Origin: GCA-003244245 sp050699595
GTDB taxonomy: Bacteria > Actinomycetota > Actinomycetes > Mycobacteriales > Pseudonocardiaceae
Direction of reading: 5' to 3'
DNA length: 64,000 nt
NCBI GenBank assembly: GCA_050699595.1
Contig: JBOHFI010000034.1
Coordinates: 1-64,000, forward strand
Shown piece after piece: positions 22,622-32,146 of the stretch. Within the stretch, counting starts at the first letter, position 1. The number at the start of each line of letters is the position of its first letter. The notes below the pieces were generated by a model that did not search any database, was not told the origin of the DNA, and was given only the letters and a program-made list of their open reading frames with translations. The position numbers and the translations under genes are program-made.

Positions 22622-25288
22622 CTAGGAAGTCTTTATGGTGAGTTCTTCGAGCGACGGCATGGTGTGGTTGGTCGAGGCGGAGATCCGTAGGCCGACGAAC
22701 CGGGCGTCCACGGGGCGGAAGCGAAGCTCGTCACGGGTGCCCTCGGTGCGGTCGCGCACCTGGGCGACCACTGTCCAGTCCCGGCCGTCCCGGGAGACGA
22801 CGAGGTCGTAGTCGGTTGCGCGCAAGGTCTGCACCGGCCCGGGGGGCGGCGGCACATTGGGTGCGGGCGCGGGTGGCCACTGCTGGCCCCAGTCGAGTGT
22901 CGCTGTGCTGATCGTCTGCTGGTGTGCCAGCGCTACGTCCAGGCTCGCGGGGAGCCGGGTGGGACGCCAATCGGTCGCGGGGCTGCCGTCGACGGCTGCC
23001 AGCGGACCGGCTCCCGGCTGGTTGCTGGACGCGTGCATGGCGTGGCATCGGGCGAGATCGGTGGTGGGTGTTCGGTCCGGCCGCCGGGTCACCACGGTGA
23101 GGGGATGGCCTGGTGGGACGGTTCGCGGGTGGCCGGCGATCGTCACGGGCAGCGGGCCGCCGGAGTCGATGGACACCCGGGTCTGCTCGCCGGTGATGGC
23201 AACCGTGAACCGGTGGCCGTGCCAGGCCAGGTTGTGCAGCACCACGCCCTCGAGCTGCGCGGTCAGGCTGGGGTCGAGCCGCACCGCGTCGGCGTCCCAG
23301 CGCAGACCGGAGTAGCCGTAGAGGAACTCCTGCAGGAACCCGCCGATGCCGGTCATGAACGTGAAAGCGCCCCCGGTCCTGGTTTCGGAGAACTGGTCGA
23401 ACGCGTCACGCATGAAGGGTTCGATGCTGCGCTGGGTGTGCACGAAGGACGAGCAGCCGGGCGATCCGATGGCGGCCGTGTCGATCGTGTTGATCGCGTC
23501 GTCCATCGACGGGCCGCCCGGGTCGATGCGGGGCACGTAGTAGTCGACGTCGCGCTGCGCGGTGGCCGCCGGCATCGGGTACCGCCACGGATACTGCAGC
23601 ATCGTCACGTCCGCCTGCTTCACCATTTGCCCTTGGTAGCCGGCGAATTCCGGGTGGCTTCCCGATGCCGGGTCGGAGAGCGGCGAGAGCCCCTCGGCGA
23701 TGGTGGCCCACTCACCCGGCGCGGCCGCGGCGACCACGCGGGCGGCCTGGGTGGCGATCCGCAGGGTGGTGGCCGCGGCGACGTTCGTGTACGCCTCGTC
23801 GTCGACGTCCGGATTCTCCTCGTCCGGACCGGTGACGTGGGTGACGTGGTAGCTGCCGTCGGCGTGGCGCCGCGCTCGACTCGCCCAGAACGTGGCGGCC
23901 TGCGACAGAACCGGCCAGCCCCGGGTGAGGAGCCAACCGCGGTCACCCGTCGCCAGGTAGTACTGCCACTGGGCCAGCGCGACGTCGGCGGTGATGTGCT
24001 GCTCGTAGCGGCCCTCGCTGTTCACCGACGCCGGCGGCGGGATCTGCTCGGTGCCATCCAGCGCGCTCTCCCACGGGAAGCGGGCGCCGGGGAACCCGGT
24101 CTCCGTGGCGTGCGCTTCGGCCGCACCGAGCCGTTGGTAGCGGTAGTCGTTCATACCGGCCGCGAGCTCGGGATGCTGGGCGAGCAGCGCCGGATACATC
24201 CACGTTTCGGCGTCCCAGAAAATGTGCCCGTCGTAGCCGTTGGAAGACAACCCGGCCGGCGAGATACTCCAGTCGATGCCCTCGTGCGTGCTGGACCAGA
24301 GGTAGAACTCGCTTACGTTCACCTCGGTGGCCAGTGTGGGATCGCCCAGAATGTCCACACGACCGGCCCACAACGCGTTCCAGGCGGCGGTGTTCTCGGT
24401 CATCAGGCCGTCGACGCCGATTGCGGCGGCGGCCGAGGATTGCTGGCGTGCGGCCGAATCCGGCTCAGTGGCGTCGTGTGAAGTGGCGACGCCGACGTAT
24501 TTGGTCAGGGCGTAGGTGCGGTTCTCGGTCACGGGGAAGGTGACCCGCTGCCCGACGGTCTGCTCAGCGATGTCGCCCACCCGCCTGAAGCTGGGCGACC
24601 GGACGCTCTCGCTGAACCTGAGCCGGCTGGCAAGCCCGGCGAAGACGCCGAGTCCTCGGGTACGCACGGTTTCCCAGTACTGGTGGGCCGTCTCGTCCCA
24701 CCCGCTTGTGACGCCGGTGCTCGCCGTGGCCGGGGTGCCGTCGATCAAGTCGGTGATCGTCGCGGTCCCCGTCCATCGCGGTGTCAGCTCCAGCCGCACG
24801 GCCGCGACCCCGATCCGGGCGCGGTCGGTGAACACGACGTACCGCAGCTCGCTGACGTGCCCGTTCGGCGCTGTCCAGCGGGCGGTGGTGGTGATCGATC
24901 CGTCGCGCAGGTTGAGTTGCTGCCGCCAGCCCGTGACCTGATCGGGGCGCGGGGTGAAGTCCTGCCCGCCGTCGGCGAAGCGCAACGTCGACCAGGTCGG
25001 GATGCTCGCGCGATGCTGTATCTCCCCAGCGGGCTGGGCGTAGAAACCGGCGACCTCGGACTGCGCCGCAACGGTGTATCCCTGGCCGGCCGATGGCACC
25101 CGCACGCCGAGATAGCCGTTACCGGTGAAGGTGGGCGCATAAGTGCCGCCGGTGTCGGTGGCCGTGAGAAGGTAGGATCCGCCAGCCTCCGGCTGCGCCG
25201 CGGGTGCGACCGGAGACGTCGCGAGCGTCAGCACCCCGCCGAGCAGCGCCAGAAACCAACGGTTTTTCCTTCCACGGACGATGCGCAT
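22622..25288 (-). CDS. Secreted GH65 hydrolase (trehalase-like) with F5/8-type C domain
   Basis: 888 aa from the ATG at 25288, chosen because a GGAGG sits 8 nt upstream and the product starts with a signal peptide (RKNRWFLALLGGVLTLATSP, cleavage near APAAQ). The GH65 core follows: N-terminal beta-sandwich (GNGYLGVRVPSAGQGY), (alpha/alpha)6 barrel with the catalytic acid Glu in TGPDEENPDVDDEAY, and KQADVTMLQYP. The C-terminal ~130 residues resemble a discoidin/F5/8-type-C carbohydrate-binding domain (ASSNQPGAGPLAAVDGSPAT). Secretion and lack of a phosphorylase context suggest a hydrolase of trehalose or a related alpha-glucoside. It is last in the sugar locus. An in-frame DUF4143 remnant precedes it. 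Confidence 0.87.
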   Translation of the reverse strand: MRIVRGRKNRWFLALLGGVLTLATSPVAPAAQPEAGGSYLLTATDTGGTYAPTFTGNGYLGVRVPSAGQGYTVAAQSEVAGFYAQPAGEIQHRASIPTWSTLRFADGGQDFTPRPDQVTGWRQQLNLRDGSITTTARWTAPNGHVSELRYVVFTDRARIGVAAVRLELTPRWTGTATITDLIDGTPATASTGVTSGWDETAHQYWETVRTRGLGVFAGLASRLRFSESVRSPSFRRVGDIAEQTVGQRVTFPVTENRTYALTKYVGVATSHDATEPDSAARQQSSAAAAIGVDGLMTENTAAWNALWAGRVDILGDPTLATEVNVSEFYLWSSTHEGIDWSISPAGLSSNGYDGHIFWDAETWMYPALLAQHPELAAGMNDYRYQRLGAAEAHATETGFPGARFPWESALDGTEQIPPPASVNSEGRYEQHITADVALAQWQYYLATGDRGWLLTRGWPVLSQAATFWASRARRHADGSYHVTHVTGPDEENPDVDDEAYTNVAAATTLRIATQAARVVAAAAPGEWATIAEGLSPLSDPASGSHPEFAGYQGQMVKQADVTMLQYPWRYPMPAATAQRDVDYYVPRIDPGGPSMDDAINTIDTAAIGSPGCSSFVHTQRSIEPFMRDAFDQFSETRTGGAFTFMTGIGGFLQEFLYGYSGLRWDADAVRLDPSLTAQLEGVVLHNLAWHGHRFTVAITGEQTRVSIDSGGPLPVTIAGHPRTVPPGHPLTVVTRRPDRTPTTDLARCHAMHASSNQPGAGPLAAVDGSPATDWRPTRLPASLDVALAHQQTISTATLDWGQQWPPAPAPNVPPPPGPVQTLRATDYDLVVSRDGRDWTVVAQVRDRTEGTRDELRFRPVDARFVGLRISASTNHTMPSLEELTIKTS

Positions 25289-25735
25289 CGGCCGGGCCTC
25301 CTCATCATCAGGATAACGGCGGGGGACGTAGCCGCGCAGCGAGACCAGGTTGCGCGCCGCCGCCGTCGCGCCGGGGCTGACTTTGACCTCGATGGCCGCG
25401 ACTTGGCCGTCGGGACTTTCGACGATGATGTCGGTCTCTGCGGTGTCCCGGTCGCGGTAATGGGCGAGTTCCGGCGGGTCCGGTGCCGAGCCGGCCTGGC
25501 GCAGTAATTCGGTGAGCACGAAGCCTTCGATGATCGGGCCGTCAGTGTCGAGGGCGAGTTCGGGCCGGAGCAGCGTGGCGATCTCGGATCGGCGCAGATA
25601 GCCCGCCAGGCCCGGATCCGTCAGGCACACCCTGGGGGCTCGGATCTCCCGCTGGTTGAGGTTCGTCCCGGTCGTAGAGCGGTAGTATACTTTCACTGTG
25701 CCCAGAGGGAACCCGTCGCCGAAGCTTGCCATCAC
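25289..25735 (-). pseudogene. DUF4143 C-terminal remnant, in frame with GH65
   Basis: The minus-strand frame upstream of the GH65 start encodes the C-terminal domain of an ATPase/DUF4143 protein: REIRAPRVCLTDPGLAGYLR, IIEGFVLTELLRQAG and DIIVESPDGQVAAIEVKVSP, which carries the nuclease-like E-V-K motif. The AAA+ domain is missing, and similarity begins near 25660. It reads in frame into GH65, but the signal peptide and ribosome-binding site show GH65 starts separately. This is a relic. Confidence 0.65.
25686..25691 (+). promoter_or_regulatory. Likely -10 box for a leaderless antitoxin gene
   Basis: TATACT at 25686-25691 is a good match to the -10 consensus and lies 6 bp before the GTG start at 25698, suggesting leaderless transcription of the antitoxin-like gene. 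No clear -35 is visible. Confidence 0.4.
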
Positions 25736-25874
25736 CGTCGATCCCGACGTTCACCGGCAGGTGGTCGAGGCCGCCGATGCCGAGGGCGTGAGTGTGTCTT
25801 CGTGGATGACCGCCGCCGCCCGCCGAGTGCTCAAGGTCCGCGACGGACTCGCCTCAGCTGCAGGTAGCCAGTAG
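25698..25874 (+). CDS. Truncated antitoxin-like RHH protein (58 aa)
   Basis: From GTG 25698 the product starts MPRGNPSPKLAITVDPDVHR, continues QVVEAADAEGVSVSSWMTAA-ARRVLKVRDGLA and ends after 58 residues. This is the N-terminal DNA-binding half of an antitoxin type that normally continues for about 30 more residues before a PIN toxin. The 3' end runs into the end of the GH15 gene on the other strand and the toxin is missing. It may still bind DNA. Confidence 0.5.
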   Translation: MPRGNPSPKLAITVDPDVHRQVVEAADAEGVSVSSWMTAAARRVLKVRDGLASAAGSQ

Positions 25875-28500
25875 CATTTCCGGTGGTGGTTGTGACGGTC
25901 ACCACGTCAGTGGTCGAGTGCTCCGGGATGGGCAGGGTAAATGTGCCATCCGGATTGGCGTGGGCCGATGCCACTGTGGTGGAGGCGCCGGCCGCACCAG
26001 CGTCCGTCACGGCCACGTCCACGCTCGCACCTGGTGTGGTCAGGCCGGTCACTGTCAGCAGCGCGCCTGAGGTGGAGACAGTGGCGTCCAACGGTGCCGT
26101 CCCGGGCGGCGGCGCGTCGACATAACGGGCCCGGGTGATCGTCGGCTGTTCTAACGCTCGACCGGCGCTCAACGCCAGCGCCAGTCGCACCAGCTGCGCC
26201 TGTGCCCAGGTCAAGGGGGAAGCTGAGCCGGCGGGATGGCCGGGTGTGAAGCCGATGGACGCCAGGGTGGGGTCGGACCCGTGGGGGGAGGGCGTCAACG
26301 GCGGATTCTCCCAGTCCTGTTCCGGCTCCAGACCCACGCCGGACGTCATCTGCAGCATGCTCACCAGCAGCGCCGCGGCAGTGGTGGTGTTGCCGGTCTG
26401 CAGCTCCTGTTCGCCGCGCTCGCCGGACAGTACCGGCCAGAGGTGTCCGGAACCGGAACCGGTGTCGCCGGTCGGCCAGGGCCGACCAGACGGAGCGCAG
26501 TTGGCCCGGTCCGGTTGGTAGCAGTCGCCGTAGCCATCCGAGCTACCCGGTGTCGAGGTCCCGTAGCGGTAGAAGCCCACACCGCTGGGCGTGTCCCGAC
26601 GGATCGTCGTGTCCACCACCTTCAGCGAAGCGAGTACATCGGGGTCACCGGTGGGTAGCTCGCCAAGCCGGACAAGCTCCAGGAACCCGGCGTCCACGAC
26701 CTGGCGTTGATCGGCGTCCGGCATGCCATTGCCAAGGTTGTAGGGAATCGTCGCGTTCGGATCAGTGGTTCTGGACAGCCGCAGGAAATAGCGTGGCCCG
26801 TAGGGACCCGTGGTGGTGAGCGTCCAGTCCTTGACGTGCCGCTGAAAGTCATCAGCCGTGGCCTGGTAGAGCCGGGCGCGAGTGGTGGCGTTATGTCGAC
26901 CGGCGATAGCACTGGCCGCGGTCAGGCCGGCGATTTCGGCAGCGATGGTCGAGGGAGAGTAGCCTTTCTGTTCCTCCCACCGCTCGACGCCGAAGGCCGG
27001 ACCATGCGCGACCAGGAAATCCGCGGCCGGCCGGATGTGGTCAGTCCAGAGCGCGGTGTCACCGCCGAGCCCTGCTTGCCACGCCATGAGGAGGGGATAG
27101 GAGGTCTCGTCAAGCTGATCACCATCGGTATCCGGCGCTACCTTTCCGTTGAGCAGCGAGTTGCGCGGCAGGCGGCCGTCCGGAAGCTGCTGGCGATTGA
27201 GCAGGAACCGTGTGGCGTCTTGCGCGGTGGTCAGGTCACCGTCGATGAGCAGCGCGGTGAACGCCTCGTAGAGATCGCGGGAGAACACCTCGCGGTAGGA
27301 GCCGAAGTAGACCGGTTTTCCGTTCACCAGCTTGCCGGCGCTGACGGCTTGACCCCACGGGCTGGCCAGGGAAGCGACGATCGCACCGCGAAAGGTCTTG
27401 TCCTCGCTGGCCTTCACCACATTGGCCGAAAGGTAGTAAGCGGAGCGCATGCGGTCCATGGCGGCATGATCAAGGCCGGGCAGGGTGGTCGGTGGCGGGC
27501 GCAGGCGGGCGTCGTAGGCGCGCCAGCCGGCGGTATATCCGGCCACTGTCGCGGCGAAGGGGGTGGTTGCCGCCTTGTCCGCGACTGATATGGCGCCGCG
27601 CTGGTCACGTCCGAAGCCGAGGGCAAGGGTGATCTCGCCGTGTGGGTTCGGCACGACACGGGCGGTGAGCACGGCATACCCGTTCGGTGCGGTGGTGTAG
27701 TCGTCGAGCATTCGCGTGGTGTCGAGCTGGGTTAGTCCATCGCTGGCGGTGCCGGCGTAACCGATGCTGGCCTGGGTGAGACCGCTGGCCGCGCCCAGCG
27801 CCATGAACGTCGGAACGGCGTAGTCGCGATTCACCGCCTCGGTGGTCGTCGCGGTGTCGTAGGCGACCGGGACGGGTGTGTGGGTGGAGGTGTCGATCAC
27901 CGCGGAGTCGGCGCCGCCGTTGTCGTGACCGCCACCGCCGTTGCCGTTGACATGTGCGTCCAGACGAATGTAGAGCTTCAGCCCTTGCGGTGGCGGGCCA
28001 TGCGTGCCGCGCACGCTGGTGTGAACGACCACAGCGTCTCGCGCGGGGTCGGCTACATAGGTCGTCACGAGCTGATAGCCGTGCGCTGCACTGGTGGCGA
28101 GGACCGTGCAGGCCATTCCGGTGGTATCGGCGCTGACGGCATAGGTCAGATCACGGGTCTGCAGATCGGTGAAGCTGTGTCCGTCTGTGACCACATACTG
28201 CATGGTCTCGACGTTCGTGTTGTCCACAGTGGGGTTGTAGACATCGGAGAGTACGCCGTCGGCGACGGTGTACCAGACCTTGGATGTGGTGTTCTCGGCC
28301 GTGCCGACGCAGTCCTTGCGCGCCAGGTCAAAATGGGACCGGACGCCGGGCGCGCCGGGTGCGGGTGCGGTCCCCGATGGCGTCGTGCAACCAGCCGCGA
28401 CGCCGAAGCCGACCGCACTCACCGTGAACAGTGCCGCGACAACGGACACGCGAGGATTGCGAGTCCGGCGAGGCCGTCTCCGGTCTCGATTCCAGGACAT
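25831..28500 (-). CDS. GH15 glucodextranase-like lipoprotein
   Basis: About 889 aa. The ATG at 28500 follows GGGGTG; an ATG at 28512 is also possible. The signal peptide ends in a lipobox (GFGVAAGC), so it should be a cell-surface lipoprotein. The N-terminal beta-sandwich domain (SHFDLARKDCVGTAENTTSK) and the (alpha/alpha)6 barrel match GH15 glucodextranase/glucoamylase. Catalytic glutamates are likely in GVERWEEQKGYSPS and LSGERGEQEL. A C-terminal Ig-like domain (GLTTPGASVDVAVTDAGA) follows. It should release glucose from the ends of alpha-glucans or dextran for the ABC transporter upstream. Confidence 0.9.
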   Translation of the reverse strand: MSWNRDRRRPRRTRNPRVSVVAALFTVSAVGFGVAAGCTTPSGTAPAPGAPGVRSHFDLARKDCVGTAENTTSKVWYTVADGVLSDVYNPTVDNTNVETMQYVVTDGHSFTDLQTRDLTYAVSADTTGMACTVLATSAAHGYQLVTTYVADPARDAVVVHTSVRGTHGPPPQGLKLYIRLDAHVNGNGGGGHDNGGADSAVIDTSTHTPVPVAYDTATTTEAVNRDYAVPTFMALGAASGLTQASIGYAGTASDGLTQLDTTRMLDDYTTAPNGYAVLTARVVPNPHGEITLALGFGRDQRGAISVADKAATTPFAATVAGYTAGWRAYDARLRPPPTTLPGLDHAAMDRMRSAYYLSANVVKASEDKTFRGAIVASLASPWGQAVSAGKLVNGKPVYFGSYREVFSRDLYEAFTALLIDGDLTTAQDATRFLLNRQQLPDGRLPRNSLLNGKVAPDTDGDQLDETSYPLLMAWQAGLGGDTALWTDHIRPAADFLVAHGPAFGVERWEEQKGYSPSTIAAEIAGLTAASAIAGRHNATTRARLYQATADDFQRHVKDWTLTTTGPYGPRYFLRLSRTTDPNATIPYNLGNGMPDADQRQVVDAGFLELVRLGELPTGDPDVLASLKVVDTTIRRDTPSGVGFYRYGTSTPGSSDGYGDCYQPDRANCAPSGRPWPTGDTGSGSGHLWPVLSGERGEQELQTGNTTTAAALLVSMLQMTSGVGLEPEQDWENPPLTPSPHGSDPTLASIGFTPGHPAGSASPLTWAQAQLVRLALALSAGRALEQPTITRARYVDAPPPGTAPLDATVSTSGALLTVTGLTTPGASVDVAVTDAGAAGASTTVASAHANPDGTFTLPIPEHSTTDVVTVTTTTGNATGYLQLRRVRRGP

Positions 28501-28554
28501 AGAACACCCCATAGATTCAATGCCGACAGCAACCCGTAGCAGTGGTCAGGCTGC

Positions 28555-28812
28555 TTAGTGATGTTCGCTGATCTCCGCCCAGAGCGCGGCAACCGTTTTC
28601 GCGTCATCCAGGTTGTCGAGCCTCGCGGACCAGTTCACGTAGGAACGCCCGTCATGATCCGTGGCCCGATAAGGAACTTGGGGATTGTCGCCGTTGCTTC
28701 GACGTAGCGGCTGGAAGACGATGTATATTCGCCAGCCCACGGCAGGCTTGTGCTCGATGGAGAAGCCGTAGTCGGCCAGTCCGTCCCGTGTCTGGTAATT
28801 CATGACAGCCAT
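28555..28812 (-). CDS. Small hypothetical protein (85 aa)
   Basis: ATG at 28812 follows an AAGGGAAAGGGAA purine run. The 85-residue product (MAVMNYQTRDGLADYGFSIE, with a VGWRIYIVFQPLRR beta segment) looks like a soluble alpha/beta protein. It lies between the ABC permease and the GH15 gene on the same strand, but its codon use and low hydrophobicity give no hint of function. No family recognised. Confidence 0.5.
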   Translation of the reverse strand: MAVMNYQTRDGLADYGFSIEHKPAVGWRIYIVFQPLRRSNGDNPQVPYRATDHDGRSYVNWSARLDNLDDAKTVAALWAEISEHH

Positions 28813-28852
28813 TTCCCTTTCCCTTCGCCATGCGGGCACTTCTTCATCAGGG

Positions 28853-30121
28853 TCAGCGCGAAGTACCAGTGGGGCGCTGGCGACCGCGTCGAGATACCGA
28901 GTCGATGATCACTGCCATCAGCAGCACCACTGCGGTGATCATGAATTGGACCGACGAGTCGAGTTGTAGCAGATACATTCCGTTATTGATCGATCCGATC
29001 ACGGCGACACCCAGCAGCGCCCCGTAGGTGCTCCCCCGGCCGCCGAACAGGCTGACGCCGCCGATCACTGCGGCTGCGATCGCGATGAGCAGCACGTCGC
29101 TGCTTCCGGTGCTCTGGTTCGCCGCGAACTCCCGTGAGACAGCCAGGATGCCGCCGATCGCCGCCATCGCGGAGCCCAGCGCGAACACCGTGATCCTGAT
29201 CCGGTCTACCGGTAGCCCGGCGCGGCGAGCCGCGTCCACATTGCCGCCGATGGCGATGATGCCGCGACCGAAGCGGGTCTTGCGCAGCATCAGGTCACAA
29301 CCCACCGCGACGGCGACCACTGTGGCCAGGGCGACCGGCACGCCGCGAGCGGAGTTCAGCACCCCGATCATCAACCCGACCCCGGCGCTCAGCAGGACCA
29401 GTCGGGCTGCTCGGCGTGCCGGCGTTGCGCATGGCAAGCCCGCTTCGCGACGCCGTCTGGCATCCACGACGACCGCTACCAGGCGGCAGCCGACCATCAC
29501 AGCACCGAGTGACCAGCCCGCGACTGCCGGCAGATAGGCGTGGGTCAGTGCCGCGATGATGCCCTGGTCAGGGATGTTGATGGCGCCCTGCGGGCTGAGC
29601 AGGTAGAGCTGCAGCCCCTGCCACCCGATCAAGCCGGCCAAGGTCACCACGAATGACGGGACACCGATCGCCGCGTGGATCGTGCCCTGCACGGCGCCGA
29701 CAGCGAGCCCGAGCAGTACCACCAGCCCGATGGCCGGCACCTCGGGGACACCATGCCGGATGACGAGGATGGCCAGGACGGCGGCGGCCAATCCGGACAC
29801 CGAACCGACTGAGAGATCGGTCTCCCCGAGCAGCAGGACCAGCGTGATACCGACCGCCATCATCCCGACTGCGGCGATCTGCACCACCATGTTGGACAAG
29901 TTCGCCGCGGTGAGGAAGCGGTGGTTGTGGTCGAGTAGCTGAAAGAGCACCCAGGTGGACATCAGGCTGACGATCACCGGCAGTGTCTCCAGCTCTCCCG
30001 CGTGCAGCCGTGCGGTGAGGCTGCGCTGCTTGCGCGCCCGCGCTTGCCGTCCGGTGGCGGGAGGCGCGACGGCGGGAGGATCCGGCAGCCGGGGTTCCTG
30101 TTTTTCTGGTACGACGCTCAC
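28853..30121 (-). CDS. Sugar ABC transporter permease (XylH/RbsC type)
   Basis: 422 aa, about ten hydrophobic helices after an Arg-rich cytoplasmic N-terminus. The motifs LVLLLGETDLSVGSVSGLAA and RFGRGIIAIGGNVDAARRAG are typical of the XylH/RbsC permeases of CUT2 monosaccharide transporters. It overlaps the ATPase by four bases. It forms the transport channel with the ATPase and the lipoprotein encoded upstream; xylose/glucose-type monosaccharides are expected. Confidence 0.92.
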   Translation of the reverse strand: MSVVPEKQEPRLPDPPAVAPPATGRQARARKQRSLTARLHAGELETLPVIVSLMSTWVLFQLLDHNHRFLTAANLSNMVVQIAAVGMMAVGITLVLLLGETDLSVGSVSGLAAAVLAILVIRHGVPEVPAIGLVVLLGLAVGAVQGTIHAAIGVPSFVVTLAGLIGWQGLQLYLLSPQGAINIPDQGIIAALTHAYLPAVAGWSLGAVMVGCRLVAVVVDARRRREAGLPCATPARRAARLVLLSAGVGLMIGVLNSARGVPVALATVVAVAVGCDLMLRKTRFGRGIIAIGGNVDAARRAGLPVDRIRITVFALGSAMAAIGGILAVSREFAANQSTGSSDVLLIAIAAAVIGGVSLFGGRGSTYGALLGVAVIGSINNGMYLLQLDSSVQFMITAVVLLMAVIIDSVSRRGRQRPTGTSR

Positions 30122-30912
30122 CTTTCCCCCTCCGTGATCGAGATGGTGCCGGTGCCCGTGGACCGTTTGCGGGACGCGGCGGCCACCGAGGCGCCGGTGA
30201 TCGCAGCCACAATGCCCTGCTCGGTGATCTTTCCGATAGGGAACTCTCCTGCGTTGTGGCCCAGTCGCAGTACCACTACCCGGTCCGCAACCGCCTTGAC
30301 GTCGATCAGGTTGTGGCTGATCAGGATCACGCCGGGTCCTTGGTCACGCAGCCGCTCGATGAGGGTGAGCACCTGCGCGGTCTGCGCGACGCCCAATGCC
30401 GCGGTGGGTTCGTCCAGTATCACGAGCTTGGGTGAGCCGAGCATCGCGCGGGCGATAGCGACTGACTGCCGTTGCCCGCCGGACAGGGCCGAGACCGGCA
30501 CCCTCGGGCTGGGTAGCGTGACCGAGAGAGAGGACAGCAGTTCCCGTGCCCTGCGCTCCATGCCGATCTCGTCGAGCACGCCGAGTCTGACCGCTTCGTT
30601 GCCGAGGAACAGGTTGGCGACCACGTCGAGGTTGTCGCACAACGACAGATCCTGGTAAACGGTCGCGATGCCGAGCGCGGCGGCCTCGTGCGGCTTGCCG
30701 ATGCTGACGTGGTTACCCAGCCAGCGGATCTCGCCGCTGTCTGCGGGGCCGACCCCGGCGATCACTTTCACCAGGGTTGACTTGCCGGCACCGTTGTCGC
30801 CGACCAGCGCGACCACCTCGCCGGCCCCGACCTCCAGATCAACGTCACTGAGCGCCTGCACCGACCCGAACCGCTTGGATATCCCGGTCAGCGCCAGGAT
30901 GGGAATGGTCAC
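30118..30912 (-). CDS. Sugar ABC transporter ATPase (single-domain, XylG-like)
   Basis: 264 aa. Walker A VALVGDNGAGKSTLVKVIAG, signature SALSGGQRQSVAIARAML, Walker B LVILDEPTAALGV and switch LISHNLID are all intact. CUT2 ATPases are often double; this single-domain form is found in actinobacterial xylose-type transporters. It lies between the binding protein and permease genes and likely works as a homodimer. Confidence 0.92.
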   Translation of the reverse strand: MTIPILALTGISKRFGSVQALSDVDLEVGAGEVVALVGDNGAGKSTLVKVIAGVGPADSGEIRWLGNHVSIGKPHEAAALGIATVYQDLSLCDNLDVVANLFLGNEAVRLGVLDEIGMERRARELLSSLSVTLPSPRVPVSALSGGQRQSVAIARAMLGSPKLVILDEPTAALGVAQTAQVLTLIERLRDQGPGVILISHNLIDVKAVADRVVVLRLGHNAGEFPIGKITEQGIVAAITGASVAAASRKRSTGTGTISITEGER

Positions 30913-30927
30913 GACGGTCCTCTCGGT

Positions 30928-32013
30928 TCAGGAGATGCCGGCCTGCCGGCATGCCTGGCGGTACTCGGTGGCACAGATCTCCGCAGCCGTGTAGAAGCCG
31001 TCCGCGATGATGACGCCGGCAACGTTGCTTCTGGTCACCGCGACCGGCTCGAGGAGCACGCTCGGTACCTCAACCGAGCCGTTGGACACCACCTGGGTCG
31101 GCTTGGACCGACATTTTTCTCCCGTGGCGGCGGCGATCGCCATCTGCGCGGCGATCCTCGCCTCCCGTTTGATGCTCTTGTACACGGTCATGTACTGCTC
31201 ACCAGCGAGGATGTGCTGTATAGCGGCGAGCTCGGCGTCTTGCCCGGTCACCGGGGGCAGCGTGGCGAACCCGGCACCCTTCAAGGCCGCGATCGCGCCT
31301 GCCGCTGTCCCATCGTTGGCGGCGTACACGCCGATGATCGCCTCCCGGCCCAGCGCGGTGATGGCCTGCTCCATCTCCTGCTGGGCGCGATCCGGGGACC
31401 AGTCGGGGGTGTCGTACTCCTGACCGATCGCAACCTGGCCATCGAGCACTGAGTGCGCGCCCCGCTTCAAGTCACCGGCATTGGGGTCCGTAGGCGACCC
31501 GTTGATCATCACGATCTTGCTCCGCTTGGGGTCACCACCTGCTTTCAACGCGCTGAGCAGCGCCGTGCCCTGTACCTGCCCGACCCGCTCGTTGTCATAG
31601 GAGACGTAGCAGTCGACCGGTCCTGAGGCGAGCCGGTCATAAGCCACCACCGCGACACCGTGGCTCTTGGCGTCGTTGACGATGGCACCGGCCGCGGTCG
31701 AATCCACCGCGTCGAGGATGAGTACCTGTGCGCCGCTGACCACCAGCGCCTCGGCCTGGCTCTGCTGCGCCGCACTGTCCTGACTGGCGTTCTGGTAGAG
31801 GACTTCGCAGTTCGGGCATAGTTGCTTGAGCCGCTGCGTGAGCAGTGGGCGGTCGAACGTCTCGTAGCGTGAGGTCTTCGACTCAGGCAGCAGTATCCCG
31901 ATCGGGAAACCCTTCTCGAGGGACGCGGCGGCGCCGCGAGCGCCACCCGGACTACCGCATGCTGCCACTACGATCATCAGTGTCGCGACCGCTGCCGTGG
32001 TCCAGGTCCTCAT
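30928..32013 (-). CDS. Sugar-binding lipoprotein (XylF-like)
   Basis: 361 aa from the ATG at 32013, preceded by GGGGAGC. The signal ends in a lipobox (MIVVAACGS). Periplasmic-binding fold type I features include IGILLPESKTSRYETFDRPL, LVVSGAQVLILDAVDSTAAG, VVAYDRLASG and GVYAANDGTAAGAIAALKGA, as in XylF. It delivers a monosaccharide to the permease and ATPase encoded downstream. A candidate ROK operator lies in front of it. Confidence 0.9.
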   Translation of the reverse strand: MRTWTTAAVATLMIVVAACGSPGGARGAAASLEKGFPIGILLPESKTSRYETFDRPLLTQRLKQLCPNCEVLYQNASQDSAAQQSQAEALVVSGAQVLILDAVDSTAAGAIVNDAKSHGVAVVAYDRLASGPVDCYVSYDNERVGQVQGTALLSALKAGGDPKRSKIVMINGSPTDPNAGDLKRGAHSVLDGQVAIGQEYDTPDWSPDRAQQEMEQAITALGREAIIGVYAANDGTAAGAIAALKGAGFATLPPVTGQDAELAAIQHILAGEQYMTVYKSIKREARIAAQMAIAAATGEKCRSKPTQVVSNGSVEVPSVLLEPVAVTRSNVAGVIIADGFYTAAEICATEYRQACRQAGIS

Positions 32014-32087
32014 TGCCCGCTCCCCACTACCGAGGACGAACCGGAAACGCTCGTCCAGCGTGACCTCAGCATGACGCACATCACAGC

Positions 32088-32132
32088 AAGTCGTCAAGAT
32101 TTGAACACACTGCTGCCCAAATCGTTCGACTT
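32088..32132. promoter_or_regulatory. Imperfect inverted repeat before the XylF-like gene
   Basis: AAGTCGTCAAGATTTG (32088-32103) and CAAATCGTTCGACTT (32118-32132) form a near-palindrome in an AT-richer 133-bp spacer between the ROK gene and the binding-protein gene. It is the best candidate operator for the ROK regulator controlling the transporter. Confidence 0.5.
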
Positions 32133-32146
32133 ATGAACGCTGAAGC

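Noticed and set aside
22622..25735. A 1037-aa DUF4143-GH65 fusion
   Set aside because: The GH65 part begins with its own ribosome-binding site and signal peptide, and the DUF4143 part lacks its ATPase domain, so two separate units are more likely.
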